A DNA stretch of 64,000 bases from assembly GCF_917563885.1 (NCBI RefSeq), contig NZ_CAKJTG010000025.1, forward strand, positions 1 to 64,000, in the 5' to 3' direction. Of this stretch, positions 45,408 through 55,592 are shown piece after piece. Source of the DNA: Pseudoneobacillus rhizosphaerae. Its GTDB lineage: Bacteria; Bacillota; Bacilli; Bacillales; Cytobacillaceae. A program made the position numbers and the translations under genes. Within the stretch, counting starts at the first letter, position 1. Every line of letters starts with the position of its first letter. The notes under the pieces are model-generated. The model was given only the letters and a program-made list of their open reading frames with translations. It ran no database searches and was not told the origin of the DNA.

Positions 45408-47486
45408 TTATTCCAACGAAATTTTTATAACATCATCCAAATATCTTGTTGCATTATATCCATAAATCTCTAGTCTTTTAGGTATTGCTTTTTCTTCAGC
45501 GTTATTACTTTGTAACTTCATGCTCTGAACAGTAATGAAATAACGTGGCCCCTCGAGTTTTTCAAATTCGACTGGGTTTTCATTCATATCGTATTTAATC
45601 CCATTTTTATCAACTAGCACTCCCTCAGTATTCATCTCCATTGTGCTAAATTCACTTTCAACCTCACCACCTACAATATTCAAATGAAGCATCTCATATT
45701 CTCGATCCTCAATATCATGATTGCTTATGACAATAGTGGTAGGCTGTCCAATTTCCACCTTGTCGATGGATATTATACTCCCAGCATATTCAAAGGTTTG
45801 TGGATATCCTCTAGAAGCATCCAGCTCGATCGTTTTTTGGTCTTCAAACGTTAAATGAACAGAATCGAATTGAACATTAATCTCTTTTGGCTTTTCTCCA
45901 AATAGTGGGTCAAATCGGTTTTGGAAAGTATACCAATTCATGTCTTGTTGTGAATCTACAAAAGATCTACCATAAATATCAGCTTTCAGTTTTTTATTGT
46001 TCACTTCTAGATTGTCAAAATTAAGAACATCTATCCGTTTCCCTGTCTGATCAGTATTGATACTATACTGCAGAATCGTCACTGTTGGAGCAATGGTTAG
46101 CTTATCAAATCGAACCGGAATCCCCTCAATTTTTGTTTCTTCATCCAAGGCATATTCGGTGGAAGGCTGTTTGGTTACAGGAATCTCAAAGTTCCAGTCC
46201 CCTGTTTCATATGCATTATCCCCGTAAGGGTCAAAACCATTCGGTTCAGAGGAAGCACGAATCAATTTCTGAAGCTTTGTAATCTTGAGTTTGATTGTTC
46301 CATTATCCGTTTTGAGTGGAGGCAGACTCATCTTTCCTTTATACACGTTGTTTACTTTGTTATTTACATCCGATTCAAGTTCAGGAGGATAATACATTGG
46401 ATATGATTCACGGTTCATAATTTCATGTTCGTTCTCGATATAAAGCCCATTATGATAATCCATCCAATATTGATTGTCATCTTCTGTATCTTCTATTTCA
46501 TAAAAAACAAGCGTCTGAACATCATCAGCAATCGCGGTCTTGATTTTAATTTTCACTCCATCACTTTCGGCCTCCAGGTTCAGGTTTTCACCCAGATCCT
46601 GTTGAAGAAATGCACGTATTTCCAAATCTTCTTCTGTCCATGTATAGTACAGGTTGGTAAAAGCCCCTGTAAAAAATCCGATACCCATTATGAATGTGAA
46701 AACACTTGCAATAACCAATCCCATTCTTTTATATTTCTTAATCTTTAGTTGTCGAAGCTTTTCCTTTTCTGCCAGCCTATCTTTAACCCTCTCCATAAAA
46801 CCTGTTGGCACAGACAAATCTTCCATCCTATCTGTAAGATTTAACATGGTTAACATAACATCTTGAAAGGTAGCCAGATCCTCCTGACAGTTTTGACAAT
46901 GATAAATATGTACCTCTAAATCAATCTTTTTCGACCTATCTAGTGTTCTTTCTAAGTAATCGATGTAATCCTTATGATACTCCTGACAGCCATTAAAGGT
47001 AGAGCCGTACCTCATTTCACTTCTAAGCGACTGGATTCCAGAAAACAAGAGCTCATTAATCTTTTCCACTGAAACTTGAAGAATATGTGCGGATTCCGCC
47101 TGAGAGAGACCTTGTACGTAAGTAAGGACCATCGCATCCTTCTCGTGCTCTTTCAATTGATCAAGTGCTTTAAATAAATTCTGACGTGCTTCACTATCCT
47201 CTGAAGCTTGTAAACTGCTATCTTTAGAAAGCTCCTTGCAGGTATGTATAAAAATGGATGTAACACCCGTTTTGAATGATGCTTCATTTTGTCTTTTTGG
47301 TAATTCCTTATGGACTTTTATAATCGAACGGTAAAAAAGCTCCTCCATTTGCTGCTGAGTACTAAGATAGGACCAACCGAGTATATAGAGCGATTGTTTA
47401 TGCTGTTCGAACCAATCAACGATAGATTCCACACCATTTTCTCTGATTGTTTCACTTGAATTGGGATCTTTTTTTTCTAGGTTCAT
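45408..47486 (-). CDS. ECF-sigma / zinc anti-sigma / DUF4179-type membrane fusion protein (copy 1)
   Basis: 692 residues. Residues 20-90 resemble ECF sigma region 2 (LGWSYLSTQQQMEELFYRSI, FKTGVTSIFIHTCKEL); 105-165 region 4 with a helix-turn-helix (VQGLSQAESAHILQVSVEKI). Then HIYHCQNC (about 193-200), an exact Hx3Cx2C zinc anti-sigma motif, and one membrane helix (about 255-278, IASVFTFIMGIGFFTGAF). The remaining 400 residues are outside and beta-rich (DUF4179/DUF5643-like). Region 2 residues usually conserved (W, R, N) are replaced, so promoter melting may be lost. ATG at 47486 follows GGGGGAAAAG. Paralogue of 58715-60784. Confidence 0.8.
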   Translation of the reverse strand: MNLEKKDPNSSETIRENGVESIVDWFEQHKQSLYILGWSYLSTQQQMEELFYRSIIKVHKELPKRQNEASFKTGVTSIFIHTCKELSKDSSLQASEDSEARQNLFKALDQLKEHEKDAMVLTYVQGLSQAESAHILQVSVEKINELLFSGIQSLRSEMRYGSTFNGCQEYHKDYIDYLERTLDRSKKIDLEVHIYHCQNCQEDLATFQDVMLTMLNLTDRMEDLSVPTGFMERVKDRLAEKEKLRQLKIKKYKRMGLVIASVFTFIMGIGFFTGAFTNLYYTWTEEDLEIRAFLQQDLGENLNLEAESDGVKIKIKTAIADDVQTLVFYEIEDTEDDNQYWMDYHNGLYIENEHEIMNRESYPMYYPPELESDVNNKVNNVYKGKMSLPPLKTDNGTIKLKITKLQKLIRASSEPNGFDPYGDNAYETGDWNFEIPVTKQPSTEYALDEETKIEGIPVRFDKLTIAPTVTILQYSINTDQTGKRIDVLNFDNLEVNNKKLKADIYGRSFVDSQQDMNWYTFQNRFDPLFGEKPKEINVQFDSVHLTFEDQKTIELDASRGYPQTFEYAGSIISIDKVEIGQPTTIVISNHDIEDREYEMLHLNIVGGEVESEFSTMEMNTEGVLVDKNGIKYDMNENPVEFEKLEGPRYFITVQSMKLQSNNAEEKAIPKRLEIYGYNATRYLDDVIKISLE

Positions 47487-47770
47487 ATTGTCTTTTCCCC
47501 CTTTCACTTCCCTATGTACCTATTGTATTACATTATATGGCGTGAGGTTATGACAAAAGACAATTTCGGGACAGTCCGACCACCAAGCCTTAAAGTCTTT
47601 TGGAGCGTATACTTCTTTATCTGTCACAAAATAGTCAATTACTTCTTCTCCTACTATGTAAACAAAAAAGTATAATTGGGATAGCGACTTCATATCTCCT
47701 CAACTTCATCTTCAATAGCTTTTTATTTCCATTTTTACAATACTTTATTTTGAAAGGGTTGGTTTGTTTT

Positions 47771-48655
47771 ATGCCGAGGATATCTTTATTATGTTCTTGC
47801 GGAAGTGGCAGGAAGAAAGCGGATTGTTGTAAGAAAAAGCTGCATATTGGTACGAAAATGGTTCAGTTTCCTAGTCCGAGAGACCAGCAAGTGTTCTTAA
47901 AGAATCTAGCGATTAGTTCCGAATTCGATATGCGGCATCGTGGTTTGCTAGAGTTTTATGGAAATGATTTAATTGCCTATAAACAGGAAAAACCTCTGGA
48001 TCAGGCACGGAACGAATTCTTGCGAATATTTGCGAATTACCTAACTACCATTCTAGAAAATCAGTGTCCCCCCTCTTGGAAAGCTTGCCAACCACGTTTT
48101 TGGGAAGAATTTATCAGCAATTGCATTCCTCATCTTATGAAAATCACTCCTGAAGAAAATGAAGTCGAAACCCTTTTATATCAGTTGAAAAAGTTTGTCA
48201 GTTGGCTTGATAAACGAGTCTGCACTTCTGTCTTCAAAGTCATTGAAGTCTACTCTGAGGAAGCTATAGCAGATTTAAAAGTTTGTGAACGTTTACTTAA
48301 TCACCACCCCAATCTTCACCTCAGGGATTGTGACCCTCAAAAAGAGTTTGAAAAGGCTTTAAAAAAGCAATCCTCAAAAATGGATACCATTCATGGCTGC
48401 TTTGAAATTTCCGGGCTTACTGATAACACCGTTACTTTGAAGGATAGTAAAACTAACAAAGTATATGATATTCAAAATCTGCCTAGTAAATTAGTTATTC
48501 CTGGCTTTTTTGTTACCGGAGAAATTAGAAAGGAAAGCAACGGGAAAGAGTCCATCGTAATCGACAGTGTATATCCTCCGAAGGCGAAGACATACATGAG
48601 GAAATTCTACATTAACAGAATTATTACAATCAAAAACTACCATATCCTGAACTGA
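47771..48655 (+). CDS. SEC-C motif protein
   Basis: 294 residues starting MPRISLLCSCGSGRKKADCC, an N-terminal SEC-C zinc motif (CxCGSGRKxxxCC). The rest is helical (FLRIFANYLTTILENQCPPSW, WEEFISNCIPHLMKI) with a beta part near residue 205-265. SEC-C proteins are thought to bind zinc and other proteins; function of this one is unknown. ATG at 47771 follows GAAAGGG by 11 nt; the much longer frame from 47600 has a spurious hydrophobic lead. Confidence 0.8.
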   Translation: MPRISLLCSCGSGRKKADCCKKKLHIGTKMVQFPSPRDQQVFLKNLAISSEFDMRHRGLLEFYGNDLIAYKQEKPLDQARNEFLRIFANYLTTILENQCPPSWKACQPRFWEEFISNCIPHLMKITPEENEVETLLYQLKKFVSWLDKRVCTSVFKVIEVYSEEAIADLKVCERLLNHHPNLHLRDCDPQKEFEKALKKQSSKMDTIHGCFEISGLTDNTVTLKDSKTNKVYDIQNLPSKLVIPGFFVTGEIRKESNGKESIVIDSVYPPKAKTYMRKFYINRIITIKNYHILN

Positions 48656-48746
48656 CTTTACGTACTATTCTGCAAAGCTTTTAATCACTAAAGTGTTGGT
48701 CTAGACATCTACACAGCATTATCAGGTTCTTTAAGCAAAGTATTAT

Positions 48747-48775
48747 CCCACTTGGATTACAAGTGGGGCTTTTTA
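48747..48775 (+). terminator. Terminator
   Basis: CCCACTTG (48747-48754) pairs with CAAGTGGG (48760-48767), followed by GCTTTTT. Confidence 0.85.
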
Positions 48776-48845
48776 ATATTCGTCTTTGTTAAATTTAGTT
48801 ACTGTTCGTAGAAGAATCATCTCCTTTATATTTCTAACAACCGTT

Positions 48846-50153
48846 TTAATGTTGCTCAATTTTTTCCGATACAATTTGATAGATTTTTTTCGGTCGACCT
48901 CGTTTACCTGAAGATTCCTCACCGACGACTTCCACTAAACCCATCTTTTCTAAATCGGTTAAAATCCTCCGTGTATTTCGGTCAGTGTTTTTTAATAAAT
49001 TGGTAATCAACTCACTTCCGAATTGTCCAATTCGTTTTAGCTGAATGAAGTTATATATTTTGGAAGGAATAATTGTTGAGTAGTCATTTTCCTCTAATAC
49101 CTCTTGCCAAAATTCAGGTAGACTTCGGTTATCCATAGATTGTTCTTGTTCACCAGAATAATCGATTAATTTCTTTTCTTCATTTACATATAGGATTTGA
49201 GACCCCTTATGAAGTTTACCTTTTTCACAGGCAATGATCGCATGCTTTTTCGCCTCAACTACTGTATAACCAGAGCCAATTCCTACATTTATGCGGAGCT
49301 CTGAAGCAACTTCTATTCCTCGAACAGTTTGAATAAAGGATTGATCATCCATTGACAATTCAAAATCACCTTGGGTTGTGTAAATGTATAGGCGCCCATT
49401 TTCTTCCCTTAATGTTGCGTTTAATTTCTCAGCTAACTCTACTAATTCCAATTCGAATTCTAAGCGTAGTCTCCGTTTTTCATAAATTGAATACTTTCCA
49501 TCCTGTTCCCAAACATCAAATCCTAAAATAAATACTTTTGATTTTTCATAAACTTGTGTACTGGCACGACTTACCAAAAAGTTTAATACGGTTTGGATAG
49601 AAAATTGTGCTGGAACTAGGCGATAACAAGGTATTCCTCGTTTTTGCAGTTCCAGATAAACCCAATATAACCATGTGAAGGCAACTTCAGTTTCCCCCTT
49701 TTCATAGTGAGAAACATGAAAATCAACAATTTCTTGGTGTGGCACATAGTTATTATAAGGGTACAATTTTATTGATAGGTCTTGAATGGAAAACTCATCT
49801 AAAACAAGCTGTACGGTTTTCTCATCAACCGTATCTAAGCTCACTTTTTGGACGAATCCACCTTGATCTTGGATGGCATGCACATAGGTGCCTAAAAAAC
49901 TAATACCGTGTAAAGGTGGAAAACTTGCCTCTTCAGGTGTAATTAGTTCATGTTCAATCGCATAAAAATAAGGGGTTTGACCGGAGAAAATCCACTGATC
50001 TACTTTATAGCGATTTTGTCCTAAAATCGTAGACAACTCTTCATAGTTTGTATATTCAAAACCGACTAATTCGATTCGTGAATCTCTACTTGCAACTTCA
50101 ATTATTTTTTGCAAAGTATCAGCTGCGCCAATGGCCCCAATTTTTATTTTCAT
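48846..50153 (-). CDS. Transcriptional regulator with degenerate palm-like domain and C-terminal winged helix
   Basis: 435 residues, last gene of the peptide operon, 34 nt after the OppF-type ATPase. The N-terminal half has a sensor-like start (KIKIGAIGAADTLQKIIEVAS). The middle contains ELRINVGIGSGYTVVEAKKHAIIACEK, the closing pattern of GGDEF/GTP-cyclohydrolase-III-like palm domains but without GGDEF. The last 80 residues are a winged helix (LITNLLKNTDRNTRRILTDLEKMGLVEVV) ending in RGRPKK, an AT-hook-like tract. I infer a regulator of the operon; effector unknown. Confidence 0.78.
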   Translation of the reverse strand: MKIKIGAIGAADTLQKIIEVASRDSRIELVGFEYTNYEELSTILGQNRYKVDQWIFSGQTPYFYAIEHELITPEEASFPPLHGISFLGTYVHAIQDQGGFVQKVSLDTVDEKTVQLVLDEFSIQDLSIKLYPYNNYVPHQEIVDFHVSHYEKGETEVAFTWLYWVYLELQKRGIPCYRLVPAQFSIQTVLNFLVSRASTQVYEKSKVFILGFDVWEQDGKYSIYEKRRLRLEFELELVELAEKLNATLREENGRLYIYTTQGDFELSMDDQSFIQTVRGIEVASELRINVGIGSGYTVVEAKKHAIIACEKGKLHKGSQILYVNEEKKLIDYSGEQEQSMDNRSLPEFWQEVLEENDYSTIIPSKIYNFIQLKRIGQFGSELITNLLKNTDRNTRRILTDLEKMGLVEVVGEESSGKRGRPKKIYQIVSEKIEQH

Positions 50154-50187
50154 GGTATTCTTAACTCCTTAATCTCTTATAACCTTT

Positions 50188-51162
50188 TTATAGTAAAGGA
50201 TGGTGACAGGCAACGAAATGCTTCGGCATGATTTCACGGTATTCTGGATCTTCCTGGCGGCATCGGTCTGTCGCGTACGGACAACGCGGATGAAAATGAC
50301 AACCACTTGGAGGATTACTTGGGTTTGGAATTTCCCCTTCAATCAATTGATGTTCTTTCCTAAGTTTTGGATCAGGAATCGGCACCGAATCTAATAATGC
50401 TTGTGTATAAGGGTGCAATGGTTTTTCAAAAATCTCATCCCGATCCGATAGCTCCACCATACGCCCTAAATACATAACACCAATTCGGTCACTAATATGA
50501 CGAACTGCTGGTAAACCATGTGCAATAAAGACATAGGTTAAGCCTAATTCACGTTGTAACTTTTTTAACAAATTCAAGATTTGCGCTTGAATGGATACAT
50601 CTAGTGCAGAAACCGCTTCATCACAAACAATCACTTTCGGCTTTAGTGCCAATGCACGTGCTATGCCAATCCGTTGGCGCTGCCCCCCACTGAATTCATG
50701 CGGAAATCGTTTTAATTGATGCTCACCAAGTCCTACCAATTTCATAAGTTCAATAACTTCTTCTCTTAGTTTCTTCCCACTTGCTAATTTATGAACAACC
50801 AATGGTTCACCGATAAGTTCTTCCACAGTCATCCTTGGATTCAACGATGAATAGGGATCTTGGAATATGACTTGCAAATCGCGACGTGCTTTGCGAAGTT
50901 CTTCCTGTGACAACACAGCTAAGTCTCTATTTTGGAAATAAATATTTCCCTCTGTCGCATCAAGAAGTCCTAAAATGAGCTGACCCGTTGTTGATTTACC
51001 ACAACCACTTTCACCAACTATTCCTAGTGTTTCTCCTTGATAGACATCAAAATTCAGTCCATCCACCGCTCGTACTTTTGTCGTATTCTTCTTTATTATA
51101 CCTTTGGTCATGACAAAATGCTTTTTCAAATTTTTAATTTCTAATATTGCTGTTTGTTCCAA
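50188..51162 (-). CDS. Oligopeptide ABC transporter ATP-binding protein (OppF-type)
   Basis: About 324 residues. Walker A GIVGESGCGKSTTGQL, Q-loop VIFQDPYSSLNPRM, signature FSGGQRQRIGIARAL, Walker B VIVCDEAVSALD, and the OppD/F C-terminal cysteine domain (PSGCHFHPRCPYATDRC), which binds an iron-sulfur cluster in some members. TTG at 51162 follows AGGAGGT by 7-8 nt. Partner of the next ATPase. Confidence 0.93.
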   Translation of the reverse strand: MEQTAILEIKNLKKHFVMTKGIIKKNTTKVRAVDGLNFDVYQGETLGIVGESGCGKSTTGQLILGLLDATEGNIYFQNRDLAVLSQEELRKARRDLQVIFQDPYSSLNPRMTVEELIGEPLVVHKLASGKKLREEVIELMKLVGLGEHQLKRFPHEFSGGQRQRIGIARALALKPKVIVCDEAVSALDVSIQAQILNLLKKLQRELGLTYVFIAHGLPAVRHISDRIGVMYLGRMVELSDRDEIFEKPLHPYTQALLDSVPIPDPKLRKEHQLIEGEIPNPSNPPSGCHFHPRCPYATDRCRQEDPEYREIMPKHFVACHHPLL

Positions 51163-51174
51163 GCGAATCACCTC

Positions 51175-52140
51175 CTAAACTTTTATACATCTGACAGCAT
51201 GCTGTTCATTCATCTGTTTAAGCTCTGGTCGAATTTTCGTACATTCGGCACTGGCAAGTGGACATCTTGGATGAAACTTACAGCCCGCTGGCATATCGGC
51301 TGGATTAGGTACAGTTCCTTCTATTGAATACAAGTCGTCTACCACATCATGCACTTTTGGAATCGATGCCATTAATCCTTTTGTATAAGGATGCATTGGA
51401 TTTTCAAAAAGTTCATAGACAGGTGCTTCCTCTACTACTTCCCCTGCGTACATAACAATGACACGGTCAGCAATTTCAGCTACTACACCTAAATCATGGG
51501 TGATAATCATGATACTTGTATTAGAATTCTTTTTTAAATTGCGCATCAGCGTTAAAATTTGTGCTTGTATCGTAACATCCAGTGCCGTTGTTGGCTCATC
51601 TGCAATTAACAAACTTGGATTACAGGATAAGGCGATGGCAATCATCACGCGTTGTCGCATCCCACCAGACAATTGATGCGGGAATCGTGTCATCACTTTT
51701 TCTGCATCCGGTATTCCAACTAGCTGCAGCATTTCAATACCACGTTGATGCGCTTGTTCTTTTTTCATTTTAAAATGAAGAATAATCGTTTCTCTTAATT
51801 GAAAACCAATTGTAAAAACAGGATTTAAGGCGGTCATTGGTTCTTGGAAAATCATCGAGATTTCCTTTCCACGTAGTCCTCTATATTCCTTTTTTGATAG
51901 TTTTCTTAAATCCTTATCTTTAAACGTCATTTCACCTTCATATACTTCACCGTTCGAAGGAAGAATGCCCATTAATGCTAAAGACGTAACACTTTTACCA
52001 CTTCCTGATTCTCCAACGATGGCAAGTGTTTCACCTTCTAGGATGGAGAAAGTAACGCCATTAACGGTGGAAACATAACCATTCTCTGTTTTGAAACGAA
52101 CCTTTAAATCTTCAACTTCCATTAGTTTAGTAGCAGCCAT
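51175..52140 (-). CDS. Oligopeptide ABC transporter ATP-binding protein (OppD-type)
   Basis: About 321 residues. Walker A AIVGESGSGKSVTSLA, Q-loop MIFQEPMTALNPVF, signature LSGGMRQRVMIAIAL, Walker B LLIADEPTTALDV, and the OppD-type tail MPAGCKFHPRCPLASAEC. ATG at 52140 behind AGAGGTG. The gene lies 12 nt before the OppF gene; the two form a heterodimeric ATPase. Confidence 0.93.
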   Translation of the reverse strand: MAATKLMEVEDLKVRFKTENGYVSTVNGVTFSILEGETLAIVGESGSGKSVTSLALMGILPSNGEVYEGEMTFKDKDLRKLSKKEYRGLRGKEISMIFQEPMTALNPVFTIGFQLRETIILHFKMKKEQAHQRGIEMLQLVGIPDAEKVMTRFPHQLSGGMRQRVMIAIALSCNPSLLIADEPTTALDVTIQAQILTLMRNLKKNSNTSIMIITHDLGVVAEIADRVIVMYAGEVVEEAPVYELFENPMHPYTKGLMASIPKVHDVVDDLYSIEGTVPNPADMPAGCKFHPRCPLASAECTKIRPELKQMNEQHAVRCIKV

Positions 52141-52151
52141 AACACTCACCT

Positions 52152-53057
52152 CTAATCTTTCATTTTAGGATCCAATTCATCTCGTAACCAGTCACCTAAG
52201 AAAATCACACCTAAAACGGTAATCGTAATCGCTAAGCCAGGGAAGGTCGCAACCCACCAGCTTGTAGCTATATATTGTCGTCCATCACTTAACATAAGTC
52301 CCCAAGATACGTCAGGTGGTTGAATTCCTAATCCTAGGAAACTTAAACTTGCTTCTAAGATAATGATTGTTGCTACATTTAACGTTGCAATGACGATAAA
52401 GGATGAAATAACGTTTGGCAAAATATATTTTGTAATGATTCGGAAGTCTTTTGCTCCGATAGCTTTAGCCGATCTTACATAATCTCGTTCTTTTACACTT
52501 AATGTTTCAGACCGGACCATCCTCGCATACGTTACCCATGACGTACCACCTAGTACTAGAATAAGAGTAGGGATACTAGGACCAAGTACAGCTAGGACAA
52601 TTAACATAAATAAAATGGTTGGAATCGCTAGGATTGAATCTACTGTTCTCATAATAATAAAATCGAAAATTTTTCCATAATAGCCGGCGATAAGTCCTAA
52701 AATCATGCCAATCGCTCCTGCAACAATAACCGCGGCAATTCCTACCATTAATGAAATTCGCGAACCGTAAATAATTCGGCTTAAGATATCTCGACCTAAA
52801 TTATCCGTTCCTAATAAATATTCAGTCGTTCCACCTTCCATCCAAAAGGGAGGAAGTAACCGGCTTACGACATTTGTTTTGGCAGGGTCAAAGGGAGCCA
52901 ATACCGGTGCAAAAACGGCCATTAGCGTTACGAAAAATACAATAATGATGCCCAGCATTCCTGTTTTACTTTTTAACAATCGGAAAGCTTGCTTTTTCAT
53001 GCGCTTCGTCACAGGATTGGGATTCGAAGTGACTTTTTCCTCAATAACGACATTCAT
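52152..53057 (-). CDS. Oligopeptide ABC transporter permease (OppC-type)
   Basis: About 301 residues. OppC_N helix (KTGMLGIIIVFFVTLMAVFAPVLAP), TDNLGRDILSRIIYGSRISLMVG, and the permease coupling motif EASLSFLGLGIQPPDVSWG, with five or six helices. ATG at 53057 follows AAGGAGG by 9 nt. Pairs with the OppB-type subunit. Confidence 0.93.
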   Translation of the reverse strand: MNVVIEEKVTSNPNPVTKRMKKQAFRLLKSKTGMLGIIIVFFVTLMAVFAPVLAPFDPAKTNVVSRLLPPFWMEGGTTEYLLGTDNLGRDILSRIIYGSRISLMVGIAAVIVAGAIGMILGLIAGYYGKIFDFIIMRTVDSILAIPTILFMLIVLAVLGPSIPTLILVLGGTSWVTYARMVRSETLSVKERDYVRSAKAIGAKDFRIITKYILPNVISSFIVIATLNVATIIILEASLSFLGLGIQPPDVSWGLMLSDGRQYIATSWWVATFPGLAITITVLGVIFLGDWLRDELDPKMKD

Positions 53058-53071
53058 CCACTTCAACCTCC

Positions 53072-53986
53072 TTAATTGTATTTAATACGTGGATCGAGCA
53101 ATCGATAAAGTAAATCTGCGAGTAAATTGCTTAGTATAACAAAAAAGGCAATTAAAAACGTTGCTGCTTGAACAACGGCCATATCACGTAAATTCACTGC
53201 CTGTACGAGTAATTGTCCCATACCTGGCCATGCAAATACGGTCTCTGTAATAAGCGTTCCACCAATAAGAGTAGAGGTTTGTAACGCCATAATCGTGACA
53301 ACGGGAATTAATGCATTTCTGAATGCATGGATATTCACGACAACTGCTTCTCTCAGTCCTTTACTTCTGGCTGTTCTTACAAAATCCTGACCAAGTATTT
53401 CAAGCATGCTCGAGCGAATTAGTCGTGTCATTTCTGCCGCAATCCCAGTACCTAACGTGATGGCAGGTAACACTAAATGCATTAAAGAATCTCGACCAGA
53501 AACAGGGAAGATTTGAAAAACAACTGATAATAATAGAATTAACATGATTCCTAACCAAAAGCTTGGCATCGCTTTTCCGAGCACCGCTCCGCCTGTAATA
53601 AACAAATCAAGAAAGGTATTTCGTTTCATAGCGGAGAGAATTCCTAATGGAATCGCTATTAAAATCGCTACTATCATTGATGCAATCGCTAGTTCTAATG
53701 TTGCTGGTAATCTTTCTAGAATAATAGCTAAAGCATCTGTGTTATATCGTAAGGATTCACCAAAATCTCCACGAACAACATCACTCATATAATGAAGATA
53801 TTGCATATATAAAGGGTCATTAAATCCTAACGATTCTCTTAATGATTCTCTTTCTGCATCCGTGGCTGTTTCAGGAAGCAATAATGACACTGGATCACCA
53901 GTTACTCGTACTAATACGAATACGATTAAAGAAATAAGAATGAAGACAGGAATGGTCTTTAGTAAATTTTGAATTAAGTACTTCAT
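53072..53986 (-). CDS. Oligopeptide ABC transporter permease (OppB-type)
   Basis: 304 residues starting MKYLIQNLLKTIPVFILISL. Six helices; DPLYMQYLHYMSDVVRGDFGESLRYN and the EAA-like coupling loop TARSKGLREAVVVNIHAFRNALIPVV are typical of DppB/OppB. GGAGGCGATGACAT precedes the ATG. An intercistronic hairpin separates it from the binding-protein gene upstream. Confidence 0.93.
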   Translation of the reverse strand: MKYLIQNLLKTIPVFILISLIVFVLVRVTGDPVSLLLPETATDAERESLRESLGFNDPLYMQYLHYMSDVVRGDFGESLRYNTDALAIILERLPATLELAIASMIVAILIAIPLGILSAMKRNTFLDLFITGGAVLGKAMPSFWLGIMLILLLSVVFQIFPVSGRDSLMHLVLPAITLGTGIAAEMTRLIRSSMLEILGQDFVRTARSKGLREAVVVNIHAFRNALIPVVTIMALQTSTLIGGTLITETVFAWPGMGQLLVQAVNLRDMAVVQAATFLIAFFVILSNLLADLLYRLLDPRIKYN

Positions 53987-54006
53987 ATGTCATCGCCTCC
54001 CTAGGT

Positions 54007-54040
54007 AAATAAAAAAGGGGGATTAAACCTCCCCCCCTTT
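54007..54040 (-). terminator. Intercistronic attenuator hairpin between oppA and oppB genes
   Basis: AAAGGGGG (54014-54021) pairs with CCCCCTTT (54033-54040). On the minus strand the stem is followed by TTTTTTATTT. Position after the binding-protein gene and before the permease suggests partial termination. Confidence 0.75.
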
Positions 54041-54041
54041 C

Positions 54042-55589
54042 TTATTTCAATGTAATTTCATCAACATAGAACATTTCATCTAATCGTGGGGTAAAGTTAA
54101 TCCGTTCATTGATTCCATAAATTGAATCTAATTGATATAAATAGATTTGCGGACGATCTTCTGCAATTAGTTCTTGTGCTTGTTGGTATTGTTGAACACG
54201 TTCTTCTGGATTCATATTCTTTTCAGCTGCTACTAATAAGCTTTCCGTTTCAGGATTATCGTAATCTGTTTCTCCTGCAGCATTTTCTTTCTTCAAACGG
54301 TCAAGTGCTAGTGATGCATCAAACATGGAGTTTCCGTAGGCGATAAAGAATAAATCATTAAAAGATTTTTCCGCATAACGTGTTGCGAATGTGCTCCATT
54401 CTAACAATTCAAGTTCTACTGTAATTCCTACCTCGGCAAGCATGGCAACCATTAATTCTGCTGATTCTTTATCCTTCAAGTAACGTCCATTTGGAGATTG
54501 CATCTTTAATGTTAGGCCATCTGCATATCCTGCTTCAGCAATTAATTCACGAGCACGGTCTTGATCATAAAGGGAAACACCATAAAGACTTTCATTTGCT
54601 CCCACGTTACCTGGCGTGACACGTGTTCTTGTTACTGTACCTGCTCCATCTAATAATGAATCGACAATCGCTTGTTTATCGATGGCTAAATCAATGGCTT
54701 CACGAATACGTGGATCTGCCGTTGGACCATCGCCTTTTGTACGAGCACCAAGCATCATGACGCGTTGAGTTGGAGATTTAACAATTCCCACACCGTCTGT
54801 TGACTCAATACGTTCAATATCTGTAGGAGGAATATTTACCGCGATATCAACCCCACCTGTTAAAAGTTCAGATACGCGTGTTGAATCTTCTGGAATACTA
54901 CGGAATATGACCTCATCCCATTTTGGAGCATCACCAAAATAATTATCATTCTTCACAAGTACTACACGATCATCTTTCTTCCATTCTTTAAACTTGTAAG
55001 GACCAGTTCCAACCGGGCTTTCTAAAAATACTTCCCAGCCTTCAGTTTCGATATAATTTTTTGGTAGAATACTAGAACCTAAGCGTGATAAACGGTTTAA
55101 AAATGCTGGTTCTGGGTTTTCTGTAATAATATCGAACTCTAAATCACTTTTCACAACTACTTCTTTAATTTGTTTATAGTTACCGTGTTCGAGTAATGTA
55201 TCATCCTTTGCCACACGATCTAATGTAAATTTCACATCTTCTGCCGTTAGTGGGTCACCATTATGGAAGGTTACCCCTTCCTTCAATTTAAATGACCAAG
55301 TAAGTTCATCGACAGTTTCAAAGCTTTCCGCTAAATCACTTACTAAACCATCAGGAGTATTTCTCACTAAATAGTTGAACATATTTACGTGAATTGCTTC
55401 TGAGCTTGTTGTGTTGTGATCATGAATATCAAATGTCACCATATCTGTACCGTTTGCAACAATTAATGTTTTTGAATCACTGTTTTCCACTGGTTCACCT
55501 TTTGTTTCCGATGAAGTACCGCTTTTACTGCTACACGCTGAAAGAACTAATGCTAGAATGATTAATACCGTCATAAAGGACTTTTTCAC
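54042..55589 (-). CDS. Peptide ABC transporter substrate-binding lipoprotein (OppA/DppA family)
   Basis: 515 residues. Signal with lipobox (MTVLIILALVLSACSSKSG, Cys about 19). SBP_bac_5 hallmarks: SDLAESFETVDELTWSFKLKEGVTFHNGDPLTAEDVKFTLDR (read in parts), GTGPYKFKEWKKDDRVVLVKNDNYFGD, and the C-terminal EDRPQIYLYQLDSIYGI. It delivers peptides or peptide-like compounds to the OppBCDF complex. Start is GTG after GAGGGGAAA. Flanked by two M20 peptidases. Confidence 0.93.
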   Translation of the reverse strand: MKKSFMTVLIILALVLSACSSKSGTSSETKGEPVENSDSKTLIVANGTDMVTFDIHDHNTTSSEAIHVNMFNYLVRNTPDGLVSDLAESFETVDELTWSFKLKEGVTFHNGDPLTAEDVKFTLDRVAKDDTLLEHGNYKQIKEVVVKSDLEFDIITENPEPAFLNRLSRLGSSILPKNYIETEGWEVFLESPVGTGPYKFKEWKKDDRVVLVKNDNYFGDAPKWDEVIFRSIPEDSTRVSELLTGGVDIAVNIPPTDIERIESTDGVGIVKSPTQRVMMLGARTKGDGPTADPRIREAIDLAIDKQAIVDSLLDGAGTVTRTRVTPGNVGANESLYGVSLYDQDRARELIAEAGYADGLTLKMQSPNGRYLKDKESAELMVAMLAEVGITVELELLEWSTFATRYAEKSFNDLFFIAYGNSMFDASLALDRLKKENAAGETDYDNPETESLLVAAEKNMNPEERVQQYQQAQELIAEDRPQIYLYQLDSIYGINERINFTPRLDEMFYVDEITLK

Positions 55590-55592
55590 TGT

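Noticed and set aside
47600-47770. N-terminal extension of the SEC-C gene
   Set aside because: The extra 57 residues are a hydrophobic jumble without RBS; the SEC-C motif is N-terminal in the shorter form starting at 47771.
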